In this document: piece after piece, positions 44,939 to 54,708 of the stretch
How the letters are laid out: every line of letters starts with the position of its first letter
Position numbering within the stretch: the stretch's first letter is position 1
Assembly: GCA_963712955.1 (NCBI GenBank)
Contig: CAVQKF010000020.1
Coordinates: 99,132 to 163,131 of the forward strand
DNA length: 64,000 nucleotides
Reading direction: 5' to 3'
DNA from: DATFVJ01 sp963712955
Lineage (GTDB): Bacteria > Actinomycetota > Actinomycetes > Streptosporangiales > Streptosporangiaceae
Made by a program: the position numbers and the translations under genes
The notes under the pieces: generated by a model
What the model was told of the DNA's origin: nothing
The model's database searches: none
What the model saw: only the letters and a program-made list of their open reading frames with translations

Positions 44939-45013
44939 CGAAGCAGGTGGCGGGACGGCGATCGTGCGGACAAGCGTCCGGCCAAACGGGCGCCCGGCCG
45001 AAAGGACCTCACC

Positions 45014-45406
45014 GTGGCTCATCCAAACGCAGAACTCCTCCACCAGGCCTACGACGCCTTCGCGTCCGGCGACATACCCACGGTTCTCGGGATACCCGCC
45101 GAGGATGTCACCTGGCACGTCCCCGGCCGCAGCCCGCTATCGGGAGACTACGAGGGCCATGCGGGAGTGCTGGACTTCCTCGCCCGCTGCCAGGAGTTGT
45201 CCCGCGGGACCCTCAAGGTCGGCGTCGATGAGACCTTCGCTGACGGCGACAGGGTCGTTGTCCTCACCACGGTTTCAGCCGAGCGCCACGGCCAGTTCTG
45301 GTCCTCCCCGGAGGTCCACGTCTGGCGCGTCGTCGATGGCCGGGCCATCGAGTTCCGGGAGTTCCAGGGCGACCAGGAAAGCGAGGACGCGTTCTGGGCA
45401 TCGTAG
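45014..45406 (+). CDS. SnoaL-like / NTF2-fold protein
   Basis: This 130-residue protein has NAELLHQAYDAFASGDIPTVLG, then DVTWHVPGRSPLSGDYEGHAGV and VHVWRVVDGRAIEFREF, the conical-barrel pattern of SnoaL-like ketosteroid-isomerase-fold proteins. Members are cyclases, isomerases or ligand binders; most in such contexts have no known function. GTG 45014 lies 75 bases after the LAL gene on the same strand, following GGACCTCACC, a weak ribosome site. Confidence 0.85.
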   Translation: MAHPNAELLHQAYDAFASGDIPTVLGIPAEDVTWHVPGRSPLSGDYEGHAGVLDFLARCQELSRGTLKVGVDETFADGDRVVVLTTVSAERHGQFWSSPEVHVWRVVDGRAIEFREFQGDQESEDAFWAS

Positions 45407-45429
45407 TCCTAGCCGTTCCCCGGCTGCGG

Positions 45430-47751
45430 TCAACCTTGCGCGGTCACAGCAGCCATCCAGCGGCTGAGCTGGACCCGGGAGTTGAGGCCCAGCTTGTTGA
45501 GGATGTTGGTGATGTGGGTCTCGACGGTGCGCTCGGACAAGAACAGCCTGGCCGCGATCTGCCTGTTACTGAGGCCGTCCGCGATGAGTCGCGCGATTTC
45601 CAACTGCCTACAGGTGAGCACAGCCTGCGACTCGGTCTTGACAGCAGGCGCCGGCTTCGGCGGCTGTTTGTCTTCCAGGGCGAAGGCAACACCTTCGTCG
45701 ATTGTCATCGCCCGGCCGCGCTCGAATGCAACGTCGAATGCCGTCTGACCAAGGCCCTCCGCGGCGACCGCCACTGATTGCGCGTGTTGCGGCCGGAACG
45801 GCTCAACCAATGTGAGGGCACTCGCCTCTCGCGCGCGCTGAGCAAACCCGAGGAGCACGGCCGCGCGCTCGTGTGCACCCTGCTCCGCCGCCATCCATGC
45901 CAGTGTCTCGAGAAGGATTGCGAGGCCAGCCCGGTCATCGAGCGTGTGGTTGCAAGAGGCGCCTTCCTGGGCCAGGGCCTCCGCGCGTTGCCTTTCGCCT
46001 CGCTGCCAACTGGCTTGCGACATGACATTGAGCAGCAAGGCGCGGAGCCAAAGCTCGCCGTGGGCCTTGCTATTCTCCAGGCCCTGGCCGCCGAGTTCGA
46101 CTGCGCGATCAAGTTCGCCGCTTGCGAGCGAGACGTAGGCGTGGAAATTGAGAGCTGCCAGCTCGAGATGTGACAGTTGCATCAATCTCGCGAGCGAAAG
46201 CGCAGACTGGTTCAGTCTGGTTGCCTCGGCCAGATCGCCCACAAACCAGCGCGCGATGGTTGCATAGATCAAAGACCATCCCACGACGTCGACGTCTTTC
46301 AACAGCGTTCCGATGCGGAGGCTCTCCAAACTTAGGGCAGAGGAGGCTTCGTAGTCGTTTTGGCTAATTGCCATTGAGGCCGCTACCCATAGCAGACGCG
46401 CACGAGGAATGCTGTCCTGTGGCGTCACTTCTATCAAGGAAGCAAGGACTCGCCGCACGTCGCTGACTGGTCCGCGGGACGACCAGTACGCGAGCAGGTT
46501 TTGCGCAAGTTCAGCTCCGGCGGCCGCCTCACCGGGCTGCCCCAAGCAGAAGTCAAGCGCCGTCCAGAGGTTGTCTCGCTCCAGATACATTCTGTGAAAC
46601 ATCTCGGCTTGCCTGCTGTCCCAGGCTCCCACCATCGTCCCGAGTGCGCGGATCCACTCGAGGTGCCGCTTCTGCGTAACCGTCTCTTCGCCGAGCTCGC
46701 GTAAACGCTGCCGGCCGTACTGGCGCAGTATCTCCAGAAGCCAATAGCGAGGAGCGCCGCTGCCCCTCTGCTGGCGTTTCAGGATGGATTTCTCCACCAG
46801 CGCCCCGAGCACGGCCACGATCCGGTCCGCCGGAAGCCGCGGATCGGAGCAGACCTCGATCACCGCGTCCTGTTCGAATCCTCCTGCGAACACCGAAAGC
46901 CGGGCCCACAGCAGCCGCTCCTGCTCGTCGAGCAACCCGTAGCTCCAGCCGATGGTCGCCTCCAGCGTCTGCTGCCGACACTCGGCGCCGCGGTTTCCGC
47001 TGCCCAATATCAAGAGCTCATTCGCGAGCCGTTGATTGAGCTGATCGAGACTCAGCGAGCCAAGCCGGACAGCGGCCAGTTCCAGCGCGAGCGGGATGCC
47101 ATCCAACCGTCGGCAGAGCTCCAGGACCGCCACTGCATTTTCCGCATCGATGGTGAAGCCGGGAACGACAGCAGCAGCGCGCTCGCTGAGCAGCCACACA
47201 GCGTCGGAGTTCAGCACCTGTTCCGGCGAGATCTCATCGCCGACGTCAGGGAGCGACATCGGCGGCACCACCATCCTGACCTCACCTGCCACGCCAAGGG
47301 CCTGCCTGCTGGTGGCGAGCACTCGCAAGTCCGAGCATGACTTGACCAGGGTGCTAGCGAGGACCGCGCAGCCGTCCAGCAGGTGCTCGCAGTTGTCCAG
47401 CACCAGCATCAGGCGCTTGCCGGCCAGGTGTTCCGCGAGGGTCGACAGCGACCAGCCGGCCGAACGATCCTGCATGCCCAGAGCGTTGAACACGGCCTGC
47501 GTCACGAGCATCGCATCTTGAATCGGGGCCAGCGGGACCAGCCAGGCGCCATCCGGGAAACCACGCGCCATTTCTGCCGCCGCCCGGAGCGCCAGCCGGG
47601 TCTTCCCGGCGCCCCCGCTGCCGGTGAGGGTCAGCAGCCGCGTGGTGGTCAGCAGGCGCTTCGCTTCGCGCAGTTCCTGCCGGCGCCCGACAAACCTGGT
47701 CAACTCGGCCGGCAGATTAGACGCCCTAGGGCAGAGGGCTCGATCCCCCAT
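45430..47751 (-). CDS. LuxR-type regulator with NB-ARC-like ATPase and TPR repeats
   Basis: The protein is 773 residues from ATG 47751; the longer open frame adds a low-quality N-terminus. It starts NLPAELTRFVGRRQEL, has Walker A TLTGSGGAGKTRLALRAA (about 42-58), LMLVLDNCEHLLDG (Walker B) and LRVLATSRQALGV (sensor), with CRRLDGIPLALELAA as the GLPL-like motif. Helical repeats follow, then a LuxR HTH: LTCRQLEIARLIADGLSNRQ and SERTVETHITNILNKLGL. This is the predicted-ATPase regulator type common in actinomycetes. A DUF4242-like gene lies 43 bases upstream on the same strand. Confidence 0.92.
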   Translation of the reverse strand: MGDRALCPRASNLPAELTRFVGRRQELREAKRLLTTTRLLTLTGSGGAGKTRLALRAAAEMARGFPDGAWLVPLAPIQDAMLVTQAVFNALGMQDRSAGWSLSTLAEHLAGKRLMLVLDNCEHLLDGCAVLASTLVKSCSDLRVLATSRQALGVAGEVRMVVPPMSLPDVGDEISPEQVLNSDAVWLLSERAAAVVPGFTIDAENAVAVLELCRRLDGIPLALELAAVRLGSLSLDQLNQRLANELLILGSGNRGAECRQQTLEATIGWSYGLLDEQERLLWARLSVFAGGFEQDAVIEVCSDPRLPADRIVAVLGALVEKSILKRQQRGSGAPRYWLLEILRQYGRQRLRELGEETVTQKRHLEWIRALGTMVGAWDSRQAEMFHRMYLERDNLWTALDFCLGQPGEAAAGAELAQNLLAYWSSRGPVSDVRRVLASLIEVTPQDSIPRARLLWVAASMAISQNDYEASSALSLESLRIGTLLKDVDVVGWSLIYATIARWFVGDLAEATRLNQSALSLARLMQLSHLELAALNFHAYVSLASGELDRAVELGGQGLENSKAHGELWLRALLLNVMSQASWQRGERQRAEALAQEGASCNHTLDDRAGLAILLETLAWMAAEQGAHERAAVLLGFAQRAREASALTLVEPFRPQHAQSVAVAAEGLGQTAFDVAFERGRAMTIDEGVAFALEDKQPPKPAPAVKTESQAVLTCRQLEIARLIADGLSNRQIAARLFLSERTVETHITNILNKLGLNSRVQLSRWMAAVTAQG

Positions 47752-47794
47752 ATCAGCGTCAGAGTACGCCGCGAAGGTGCAAAGGGGAAGGGAG

Positions 47795-48130
47795 CTACGA
47801 CTGGGCCATGTTGGGCAGGTCGACGGCAGGCTCGATGCTCGCGAACGGGACAAGCGAAGCCTCGTTAACCGCCCGAACGGCTTCGAGGCTTTCGGCGGTG
47901 AAGAGCGAGAGCAGGCGCTCCTGGCGCGCCAGAAAGATCGAGCGGATATAACGAACACCGTCACCGCGGGCTCTGAACCGGCTGGCGGCGCCGGTCAGCG
48001 CCGCTTGCAGCACAGCCAGCTGATGCTCGTTGATCTTCGGCAGCCGGCGGTCGACAATGAATAGGCTCGCCGATGTCGGGTGGGCCGATCCGGCTCCGGA
48101 GGGCGCCGCTCCCTGGCCTGGTTCACTCAT
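47795..48130 (-). CDS. DUF4242-like small protein
   Basis: This 111-residue protein has a disordered start (GAAPSGAGSAHPTSAS) and a ferredoxin-like domain: LFIVDRRLPKINEHQLAVLQ, then GVRYIRSIFLARQERLLSLF and SLEAVRAVNEASLVPFASI. The pattern fits DUF4242/nickel-binding SCO4226-like proteins, whose role is unclear. It directly precedes the NB-ARC LuxR gene (43 bases), so the regulator may be co-transcribed with it. Confidence 0.75.
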   Translation of the reverse strand: MSEPGQGAAPSGAGSAHPTSASLFIVDRRLPKINEHQLAVLQAALTGAASRFRARGDGVRYIRSIFLARQERLLSLFTAESLEAVRAVNEASLVPFASIEPAVDLPNMAQS

Positions 48131-48621
48131 CTGTGCTTCGACTCTCCCGGATGCCGCTTGCTGGGCAGCATGTCAGGGGACGCTCCGCCTGGCATCGTGG
48201 CTAACTCGCAAAGCGACCCGTAGCTGGGATGCGACGGTCGTGCCAGCACCCACCCGGTCCCGACCCGGTCCCGACCGTGGCCGCCTGGTCAGCCGCCGCG
48301 CCAAGCCGGCCAAGCCGCGCAGGCCGGCAGGCCTCGCGACACATGGCAGTCACGCAGATCCCGGAGCAATGCCGGTCGGCCCTTCCGCCGGCCCGGAGGC
48401 CAGCCGCTGGAAATACGTGTCGGCCTCCGGGATTCCCCGGATGCCGGGCGGAGGGCCGGCGGTCATTGTCTGTAGCAGGCACGCGTCAAGCGTTCTGACC
48501 CGCGCCGCCGGTGAGGGACCTGTGGCTGATGAGGCAGACCGCAGGTTCTACCTAGTAGTGGAGCATGACCTGCGGCCTGTCATCGGCGCTGGCGCGTCTC
48601 CCGGCGGAAATGGAGCCCAGC
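48131..48621. other. Intergenic region
   Basis: No gene is supported. The segment near 48240-48290 repeats CCCGGTCCCGACCGTGG-like units. It separates the leftward DUF4242-LuxR pair from the rightward ABC operon and should carry promoters for both. GGAG at 48612 serves the ABC gene. Confidence 0.4.
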
Positions 48622-49386
48622 ATGGCCACCGCTAAAAGCCCCCAGACCGCCCAGCTGGAACAGAAAGCAGCTGCCCGGACCGAGGACGCGATCAAGATCT
48701 ACGGAAAGGGCCAGACCGAGGTGCGCGCGCTCGATGGCGTCTCGGTCGAGTTCGCCTCCGGCCGCTACACCGCCATCATGGGCCCTTCGGGCTCCGGGAA
48801 GTCCACCTTGCTGCACTGCGTTGCGGGCCTGGACAATCTGACGTCTGGCCGGGCATTCATCGGCGACGTCGATCTGAGCACGCTCAATGACCAGCGGCTG
48901 ACGATCCTGAGGCGTGACCGCATCGGCTTCGTCTTCCAGGCATACAACCTCGTGCCGACCATCAACGCCGCGAAGAACATCACACTCCCGCTGCTGCTCG
49001 CCGGCCATAAGGGTGATCAGGCCTGGATCGACAAGGTCATCGACATAATGGGCATAGGCGACCGGCTGGAACACCGGCCCAGCGAGATGTCCGGTGGCCA
49101 GCAGCAGAGGGTCGCTGTGGCCAGGGCCCTCGCCAGCCGCCCCGAGATCATCTTCGCCGACGAGCCGACCGGCAACCTGGACTCGCGCGCAGGCGGCGAG
49201 GTGCTGACCTTCATGCGGCGAGCCGTGGACGAGATGCACCAGACCATCGTCATGGTCACCCACGACCCCTTGGCGGCCAGCTACGCCGACCGCATCGTCT
49301 TCCTGGCAGACGGGCGGATCGTCGACGAGATGCTCGAGCCGACAGCCGAGCGGGTGCTGGAGCGGATGAAGCGCTTCGGGGAGTGA
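48622..49386 (+). CDS. ABC transporter ATP-binding protein, MacB/LolD type
   Basis: This 254-residue ATPase has VRALDGVSVEFASGRYTAIMGPSGSGKST as its Walker A region (GPSGSGKST at 54-62). It continues with Q-loop FVFQAYNLVPT, signature MSGGQQQRVAVARALA, Walker B IIFADEPTGNLDS and switch MVTHDPLAASY. It belongs to the family that powers FtsX-like permeases in mechanotransmission-type export. ATG 48622 is preferred for the GGAG 6 bases before it. The permease begins 7 bases after the stop. The substrate is unknown; a role in self-resistance or envelope stress is a guess. Confidence 0.95.
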   Translation: MATAKSPQTAQLEQKAAARTEDAIKIYGKGQTEVRALDGVSVEFASGRYTAIMGPSGSGKSTLLHCVAGLDNLTSGRAFIGDVDLSTLNDQRLTILRRDRIGFVFQAYNLVPTINAAKNITLPLLLAGHKGDQAWIDKVIDIMGIGDRLEHRPSEMSGGQQQRVAVARALASRPEIIFADEPTGNLDSRAGGEVLTFMRRAVDEMHQTIVMVTHDPLAASYADRIVFLADGRIVDEMLEPTAERVLERMKRFGE

Positions 49387-49392
49387 ACTGAA

Positions 49393-51951
49393 ATGATCAA
49401 ACTCGTCCTCGCCAGCCTGCTCGCACGGAAGCTGCGCCTGGTCACCACCGCTCTCGCGGTGACACTCGGTGTCGCGTTCATCGCGGGAACGCTGGTGCTC
49501 ACCGACACCATGAGCAGCATATTCAACGACCTCTCCTCCGGCGTCTACAAGGGCACCGACGCCGTCGTCCGTGCCAAATCGGTCTTCAACGGGCCAATGA
49601 ACACCGGCGAGCAGCGCCCCCTCATCGACGCGTCCCTGGTCCAGCCCTTGAGCCGGGTAGCCGGTGTTGCCGCCGCTGAGGGCAGTGCCTTCGGGTATAC
49701 GCGGCTGATCGGCAAAGACGGCACGCCGCTCGGCAACCCGTCGGGCGGTGCGCCCACGCTTGGCGGCAACTGGAGCCAGGTGCCGCAGCTCAACCCGTTC
49801 CGGCTGGTGGCCGGTCATGCCCCGCAGGCACCGGACGAGGTCGTGATCGATAGGAAGAGCGCTCAGGATGGCCACCTGGCGGTGGGTGACACGACGACCG
49901 TGCTGGTGATGGGCCCGCCACAGCGGGTCCGGATATCGGGGATCGTCGCCTTCGGCACCGCCGACAGCCCGGCCGGCGCGTCCGTGGTGCTGTTCACCAC
50001 ACCCGTCGCGCAGCGCCTCGTCGCCGCGCCCGGCAAGTTCAGCACCATTTCGTTCGTTTCCAATGGCGTGTCACAGCAGCAACTGGTCAGCAACCTCAGG
50101 AGCGCACTGCCCGCAGGAACCGAGGCGGTGACCGGGGCCGCGATCATCAAGGAGACGCAGGACTCGTTCCAGAAGGGCCTGTCGTTCTTCACCGATTTCC
50201 TGCTCATCTTCGCCGTCGTCGCCCTGCTGGTCGGCTCCTTCGTGATCTTGAACACGTTCGCCATCACCGTTGCCCAGCGCACCAGGGAGAACGGGCTGCT
50301 GCGGGCACTGGGCGCCAGCCGGCGCCAGGTCCTCCGCTCGGTGCTCATCGAGGCCGTGGTGGTCGGCCTCATCGCCTCGCTGATCGGGCTCGCCGCGGGA
50401 GTCGCCATCGCGATAGGGCTGAAAGCGTTGCTCGGCGCGCTCGGCCTCGGCCTCCCGAGCGGAGGTATCGTCTTCAGCGCCAGCACGGTCATCGTGTCGC
50501 TGCTGGCCGGGCTGGCCGTCACGATCGCCGCGGCCGTCTCGCCCGCGCGCAAGGCGGCCAAGGTCCCACCCGTCGCGGCCATGCAGGACGTGACGGTGGG
50601 CAGCACCGGGTACGGCTCCAAGCAGCGCGTCATCGTCGGGATCGCCCTCCTGGCGCTCGGGGTCGCGGCACTGTTCACCGGGCTGTTCGGCCACGTCGCC
50701 AGCGCGTTCTTGGTCGTCGGCGCCGGCGTGCTGCTGGTCTTCTTGGGCGTGTCGGTGCTGGGCCGGACGATAGCGCTGCCGCTGAGCAGGATCATCGGCG
50801 CTCCGCTGCCCCGCCTGAGGGGCGTGACCGGCAGCCTGGCGCGGGAGAACGCCATGCGCAACCCGAAGCGCACCGCGGCAAGCGCGTCCGCACTGATGAT
50901 CGGTGTCGGGCTCGTCGTATTCATCACCATCTTTGCCGCCTCCGCCATTGCGTCGGTCAACGCGAGCATCGACAGAACGTTCGCGGGCGACATGGTGATC
51001 GACTCCGGCGCCGGCATAGCGGGCGGTGTCGATCCCGGGCTCGCCCAGCGGCTGAACGCGCTTCCGCAGGTGGCCGCCGCCACCGGCGTCAGGAACGGCG
51101 CCGCGCTGATCCTTGGCAAGGTGGAGCAGATCACTGCCGTGGATCCCAGGGCTGGCAGCAAGATCTACGATGTCGGCGCGCTGCACGGGTCGATCGCCGG
51201 CCTCGGCACGAACGGCATCGCGGTCTACAAGGATGTGGCGACGACAAATCACCTGAAGCTCGGCGACACCGTGCCCGTCGTATTCAGGGACACCGGGCCC
51301 AAGACGCTGCGCGTCGCGCTCATCTACGGTGACAGCGTGGCGGCGCCCTCGCCCCGCTACTTCCTCGGCACTCCCGCTTACGACGCCAACTTCGCCACCC
51401 GCTACGACAGCCAGGTGTTCGTGAAGAAGGCCCCCGGCGTCAGCGCGGCGGCCGCGCTCGCCGCCGTGAAGCAGGTGTCCGCTCAGTACGCCCCCGGCAG
51501 CACCGTGATGGACCAGGCCGCCTACAAGGCGGCGCGGGCCAAGCCGTTCAACCAGCTGCTGGCGCTCATCTACGTGCTCCTCGCCTTGGCCATCGTCATC
51601 GCCCTGCTCGGGATCGGCAACACACTCGCGCTGTCGATCTTCGAACGGACCCGCGAGCTCGGGGTCATGCGCGCGGTGGGGATGACGCGCAGCCAGCTCC
51701 GCGGCACGATCCGCTGGGAGTCGGTGATCATCGCCCTGCAAGGGACGGTCCTCGGCCTGCTGATCGGCGTGTTCTTCGGCTGGGCGCTCGTGGCGGCACT
51801 GAAGAACCAGGGAATCACCAACTTCAGCGTGCCGTACCTGACCCTGCTCATCGTGGTCATACTGGCAGGGCTTGCCGGGGTGGTGGCAGCGATCCTTCCC
51901 AGCCGCCGGGCAGCAAGACTCAACATCCTGCGCGCCATCGTCACGGAATGA
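49393..51951 (+). CDS. FtsX-like ABC transporter permease
   Basis: This 852-residue protein has two FtsX modules. An N-terminal helix (RLVTTALAVTLGVAFIAGTLVL) is followed by an extracytoplasmic domain of about 220 residues. Three helices (LIFAVVALLVGSFVILNTFA and following) lead to a second set that starts after RENAMRNPKRTAASASALM, then another extracytoplasmic domain and a final three-helix FtsX block (LALAIVIALLGIGNTLAL, FERTRELGVMRAVGMTRSQ, LIVVILAGLAGVVAAIL). The layout is that of MacB-like permeases of Gram-positive bacteria. It pairs with the ATPase directly upstream. Confidence 0.95.
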   Translation: MIKLVLASLLARKLRLVTTALAVTLGVAFIAGTLVLTDTMSSIFNDLSSGVYKGTDAVVRAKSVFNGPMNTGEQRPLIDASLVQPLSRVAGVAAAEGSAFGYTRLIGKDGTPLGNPSGGAPTLGGNWSQVPQLNPFRLVAGHAPQAPDEVVIDRKSAQDGHLAVGDTTTVLVMGPPQRVRISGIVAFGTADSPAGASVVLFTTPVAQRLVAAPGKFSTISFVSNGVSQQQLVSNLRSALPAGTEAVTGAAIIKETQDSFQKGLSFFTDFLLIFAVVALLVGSFVILNTFAITVAQRTRENGLLRALGASRRQVLRSVLIEAVVVGLIASLIGLAAGVAIAIGLKALLGALGLGLPSGGIVFSASTVIVSLLAGLAVTIAAAVSPARKAAKVPPVAAMQDVTVGSTGYGSKQRVIVGIALLALGVAALFTGLFGHVASAFLVVGAGVLLVFLGVSVLGRTIALPLSRIIGAPLPRLRGVTGSLARENAMRNPKRTAASASALMIGVGLVVFITIFAASAIASVNASIDRTFAGDMVIDSGAGIAGGVDPGLAQRLNALPQVAAATGVRNGAALILGKVEQITAVDPRAGSKIYDVGALHGSIAGLGTNGIAVYKDVATTNHLKLGDTVPVVFRDTGPKTLRVALIYGDSVAAPSPRYFLGTPAYDANFATRYDSQVFVKKAPGVSAAAALAAVKQVSAQYAPGSTVMDQAAYKAARAKPFNQLLALIYVLLALAIVIALLGIGNTLALSIFERTRELGVMRAVGMTRSQLRGTIRWESVIIALQGTVLGLLIGVFFGWALVAALKNQGITNFSVPYLTLLIVVILAGLAGVVAAILPSRRAARLNILRAIVTE

Positions 51952-51989
51952 CGTCGCGCAGCCATTTGGAGCACTGCCGGCCACCGGAG

Positions 51990-52191
51990 CCTTGGTCGGC
52001 GACCTGTGCCAGCGGGCGTGTGGTTGCTCAGGAACAGCCGCGGCGATCTCCGGATTAGTCATTCCGCGGGCGATGAGGCTGAGGATCTCGACCCCGCGCT
52101 GCGTCAGGCCGTCGGGAGACGGCGCTGCCTCGGCGGGCGCTGCCGCGGCGGGTGGCCGGCCCCGTCGAGCTAGAGTCGTTTCCAGCCACAA
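51990..52191 (-). pseudogene. LuxR helix-turn-helix fragment
   Basis: Read leftward, LTQRGVEILSLIARGMTNPEIAAA is followed in a shifted frame by RLFLSNHT, the first half of a LuxR/NarL-type DNA-binding domain. The rest of the domain and all upstream receiver sequence are missing. It is a remnant of a response regulator wedged between the ABC operon and the esterase gene. Confidence 0.6.
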
Positions 52192-52220
52192 CCTTCGCCC
52201 GGGTGAGGTTCCTCAGAGCC

Positions 52221-53174
52221 ATGACATTCCCCGATCCATTGTTCCGCCGCCCTGCGGACTTCGACGAGTTCTGGGCCACGACGATCCGGGAATTGGACGA
52301 GGTTCCCCCGGCCGTCGGGCGGGGGTTTGTCCGCGCTGACGGCGGCGTGACCCACGAGTGGCTTGTTGTCGACTCGCTCGGCGGTGTCCGCGTTCACGGG
52401 TACGTCTTGCGCTGGGATGACGGCACTCCCCGGCCGCTGGTGATCCACAGCCACGGTTACGGGACCGGGGTGACGCCAATGTGGACATGGGCGCGTACCG
52501 GTCTGAACGTCGTCGGGGTTGACATCCGCGGCCAGGGGGAGTCCCGCGACGCCCTACCCTTCCTCTCTGCGGGAGGATGGATCGTCACTGGCATCGAGAC
52601 CCCGGAGAGCCACGTGCTGCGTGGCGCAGTGTGCGACGTGATCCGGACCGTCCGCGTCGCTCGAGAGACGCTCGGCGCGTCGGTGACGCGGACCATCCTC
52701 CATGGGAGGAGCTTCGCCGGCGGTCTGGTCCTCATGGCCCAGGCCCTCGACCCGGTCGCCGACCTTCTTGTGGTCGCCTCCCCAACTTTCGGGTGGGCCG
52801 AGGGGCGCCTCCTGCTGGCAGAGGCCGGCTCGGCCGCGGAGCTCGACCGTTATCTGCGACGCCTTCCCACGCATGGGGCCGAGGATGTCATGGTGGTGCT
52901 CCGCTACTTCGACACCGTCAACTTTGCCGGGCGCGTGCGCTGTCCCACACTGGTCGGTCTGGGGGACGTCGATATCGTCGTCCCGCCGCAGACAGTGCTG
53001 GCCATCGCCGCCCGGCTCGGGGGACCGTACGAAGTGATGCGCTTCCCCGTCGGCCACACCGAACTGCCCGAGGAGCGCGCGTGGCAGGCATTCGAGCGCC
53101 GATGGATCGAGCTGGCCGTCAACGGTGTCCCCAGGAGCTTCGGCGTCGAGACCGCGCGTGCAGGTCAGCCTTGA
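52221..53174 (+). CDS. Acetylxylan esterase-like hydrolase (CE7-type)
   Basis: The 317-residue protein has FPDPLFRRPADFDEFWATTI at its start and RPLVIHSHGYG as oxyanion strand. VVGVDIRGQGESRD, the nucleophile elbow ILHGRSFAGGLVL (G-x-S-x-x-G), Asp in GLGDVDIVVPP and His in VGHTELPEE complete the catalytic set. These match the CE7 acetyl xylan esterase/cephalosporin-C deacetylase family. There is no signal peptide, so it acts inside the cell on small acetyl esters. ATG 52221 follows GGTGAGG at longish spacing. Confidence 0.88.
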   Translation: MTFPDPLFRRPADFDEFWATTIRELDEVPPAVGRGFVRADGGVTHEWLVVDSLGGVRVHGYVLRWDDGTPRPLVIHSHGYGTGVTPMWTWARTGLNVVGVDIRGQGESRDALPFLSAGGWIVTGIETPESHVLRGAVCDVIRTVRVARETLGASVTRTILHGRSFAGGLVLMAQALDPVADLLVVASPTFGWAEGRLLLAEAGSAAELDRYLRRLPTHGAEDVMVVLRYFDTVNFAGRVRCPTLVGLGDVDIVVPPQTVLAIAARLGGPYEVMRFPVGHTELPEERAWQAFERRWIELAVNGVPRSFGVETARAGQP

Positions 53175-53235
53175 CATCACCGGGAGTGTCGCCGCCGGCA
53201 GCGAGCTTCTGCATGCTCCTGCCATCGACGCGGGT

Positions 53236-54708
53236 TCAAGGCTCCGATCCGGCCAGATTCGCCGCCTCCCGGACCCAGTCGTGGAATCGGGGCTGCAGCG
53301 TCCCGTTGATGAATTCCAGGAGTGCCCTTTCGTCGGTGGGGTCGGCGACGAGGTCGGAGAGCCGGAAGGGTTCGTGGACGGCGGCGCAGGTGGTGGTCGC
53401 CGTCAGCTTCCGATCGAAGTTGGCCACGGCGATGGGAACGATTAGGGGCTCGGGATACGTCATCGCCGCGAGGTGGAACGCCCCGGGACGGAACCGCAGA
53501 GGCGATTTCTCCGTCGAGGTCGAGGTTCCCTCCGGGCAGATGACGATGTTGATGCCTAGCCTCAGGCACGAGCTGGCTGCGTCGAGGAAGAAGCGGCGCC
53601 GCGCCTCTCGGGAGTGCTCGTCTGGCGTTTCCGGATCGACGTAGCCTGAATAGACGTAAATGTATCCGAGACGGTCGTAGAAGTTCTGGTGCCCGTACTC
53701 GTCGTGCCGCGACTTGCGGATTACCCGGACGGGCCCCTGCCCGTACTTCTCGAACAGGATCATGCTTGAGACGAAGTGCGTGTCGAGCGTGAGGACGAAC
53801 CGGTTGGCGAGCACGTTGTCGGGATGCGAGTCGAGGTGGTTCATGATGAAGATCTGCCCTGGGCGTTCCGGTAGGTGCTCCCGGCCGACAATGCGATAGC
53901 TGGTGCGGGAGAAAAGCTCTCGGAATCGCTCCATGGAACGAGCGCGCAGCTCTTCGGGCCCCATCGTCGACGGCGCGCTCGCCACCTCGTCATAGATGGC
54001 CTGCAACCTCCGGTACACGCCTAGCTCCTCGCGGACATTGACGAGGATCTCGGCACAGAGCCGGGCCAGTTCCTGTTCGAGGTCGTCACCGGTGCTCTGC
54101 AGCAGGTCGGTGATGTGGAAGGCGTCATCGAGGGTGAGCCGGCTCTCGAGGTAGTGCGGGAGCTTGTGCAGGGGTGATGCCACGCGAAGTTGGGCTCCGT
54201 GCTGCTCGAGCAGGGTCCTGATGGCGAGGACATCGTCCTTGTACCGCTTGGCCACAAGCCGAAGCCGTGCGGCCCGGAGGCGATCGCCGATGAGACCGAT
54301 CAGCGCGCGCATCAGCGCGACCCCGAACTCCGGATGCGTCCGGCAGCGGGTCTCGACGACCTCCCGCGGCACGGCGAGCAGGCAGGTCGGGGTGACGGCG
54401 GTGACCGTAGCCCGGAAGCCATAGGGCTCGACCAGCGCCGACCAACCGATGGGGTATCCCGAATGTCCGATGGTCTGAAGCGGTTCGGCTAAGTCGTCGC
54501 CTGCGTCCTTCATCGGACCGAAAGCGAGCTGGGCCGATCCGGAGACGAGGATGCACAGCGCCGCCGCGGGCTCGCCCTCGGTGAACATTCTCTCCCCGGC
54601 CTCGTAGTGCAGCCAGCCCGCGCGACCAGCGAGCTCAGCCACGTCCTCGTCGGCGATCCTGTCGAAGAAGGGAGAGGCCCTCAAGGCCTCGAAGGCGGCG
54701 GTGGTCAC
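53236..54708 (-). CDS. Cyclic-nucleotide-binding domain fused to PlsC-like acyltransferase
   Basis: In this 490-residue protein, residues about 10-130 form a cNMP-binding fold (LHYEAGERMFTEGEPAAALCILVSG, here as GERMFTEGE and ILVSGSAQLAFG). The phosphate-binding region PIGWSALVEPYGFRATVTA is diverged. The C-terminal half is an acyltransferase: FIMNHLDSHPDN as an HxxxxD-like motif, then NIVICPEGTSTSTEKSPLRF with the EGT block. It overlaps the upstream cNMP gene (GTGA). The pair resembles ligand-regulated lysophospholipid or other acyl transfer, with the sensor domain gating the enzyme (inference). Confidence 0.85.
   Translation of the reverse strand: MTTAAFEALRASPFFDRIADEDVAELAGRAGWLHYEAGERMFTEGEPAAALCILVSGSAQLAFGPMKDAGDDLAEPLQTIGHSGYPIGWSALVEPYGFRATVTAVTPTCLLAVPREVVETRCRTHPEFGVALMRALIGLIGDRLRAARLRLVAKRYKDDVLAIRTLLEQHGAQLRVASPLHKLPHYLESRLTLDDAFHITDLLQSTGDDLEQELARLCAEILVNVREELGVYRRLQAIYDEVASAPSTMGPEELRARSMERFRELFSRTSYRIVGREHLPERPGQIFIMNHLDSHPDNVLANRFVLTLDTHFVSSMILFEKYGQGPVRVIRKSRHDEYGHQNFYDRLGYIYVYSGYVDPETPDEHSREARRRFFLDAASSCLRLGINIVICPEGTSTSTEKSPLRFRPGAFHLAAMTYPEPLIVPIAVANFDRKLTATTTCAAVHEPFRLSDLVADPTDERALLEFINGTLQPRFHDWVREAANLAGSEP

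Noticed and set aside
50071..52191. Very long minus-strand open frame opposite the FtsX permease
   Set aside because: His/Arg/Asp-rich low-complexity translation is typical of antisense to hydrophobic genes; only its first about 60 residues reflect a real LuxR fragment.
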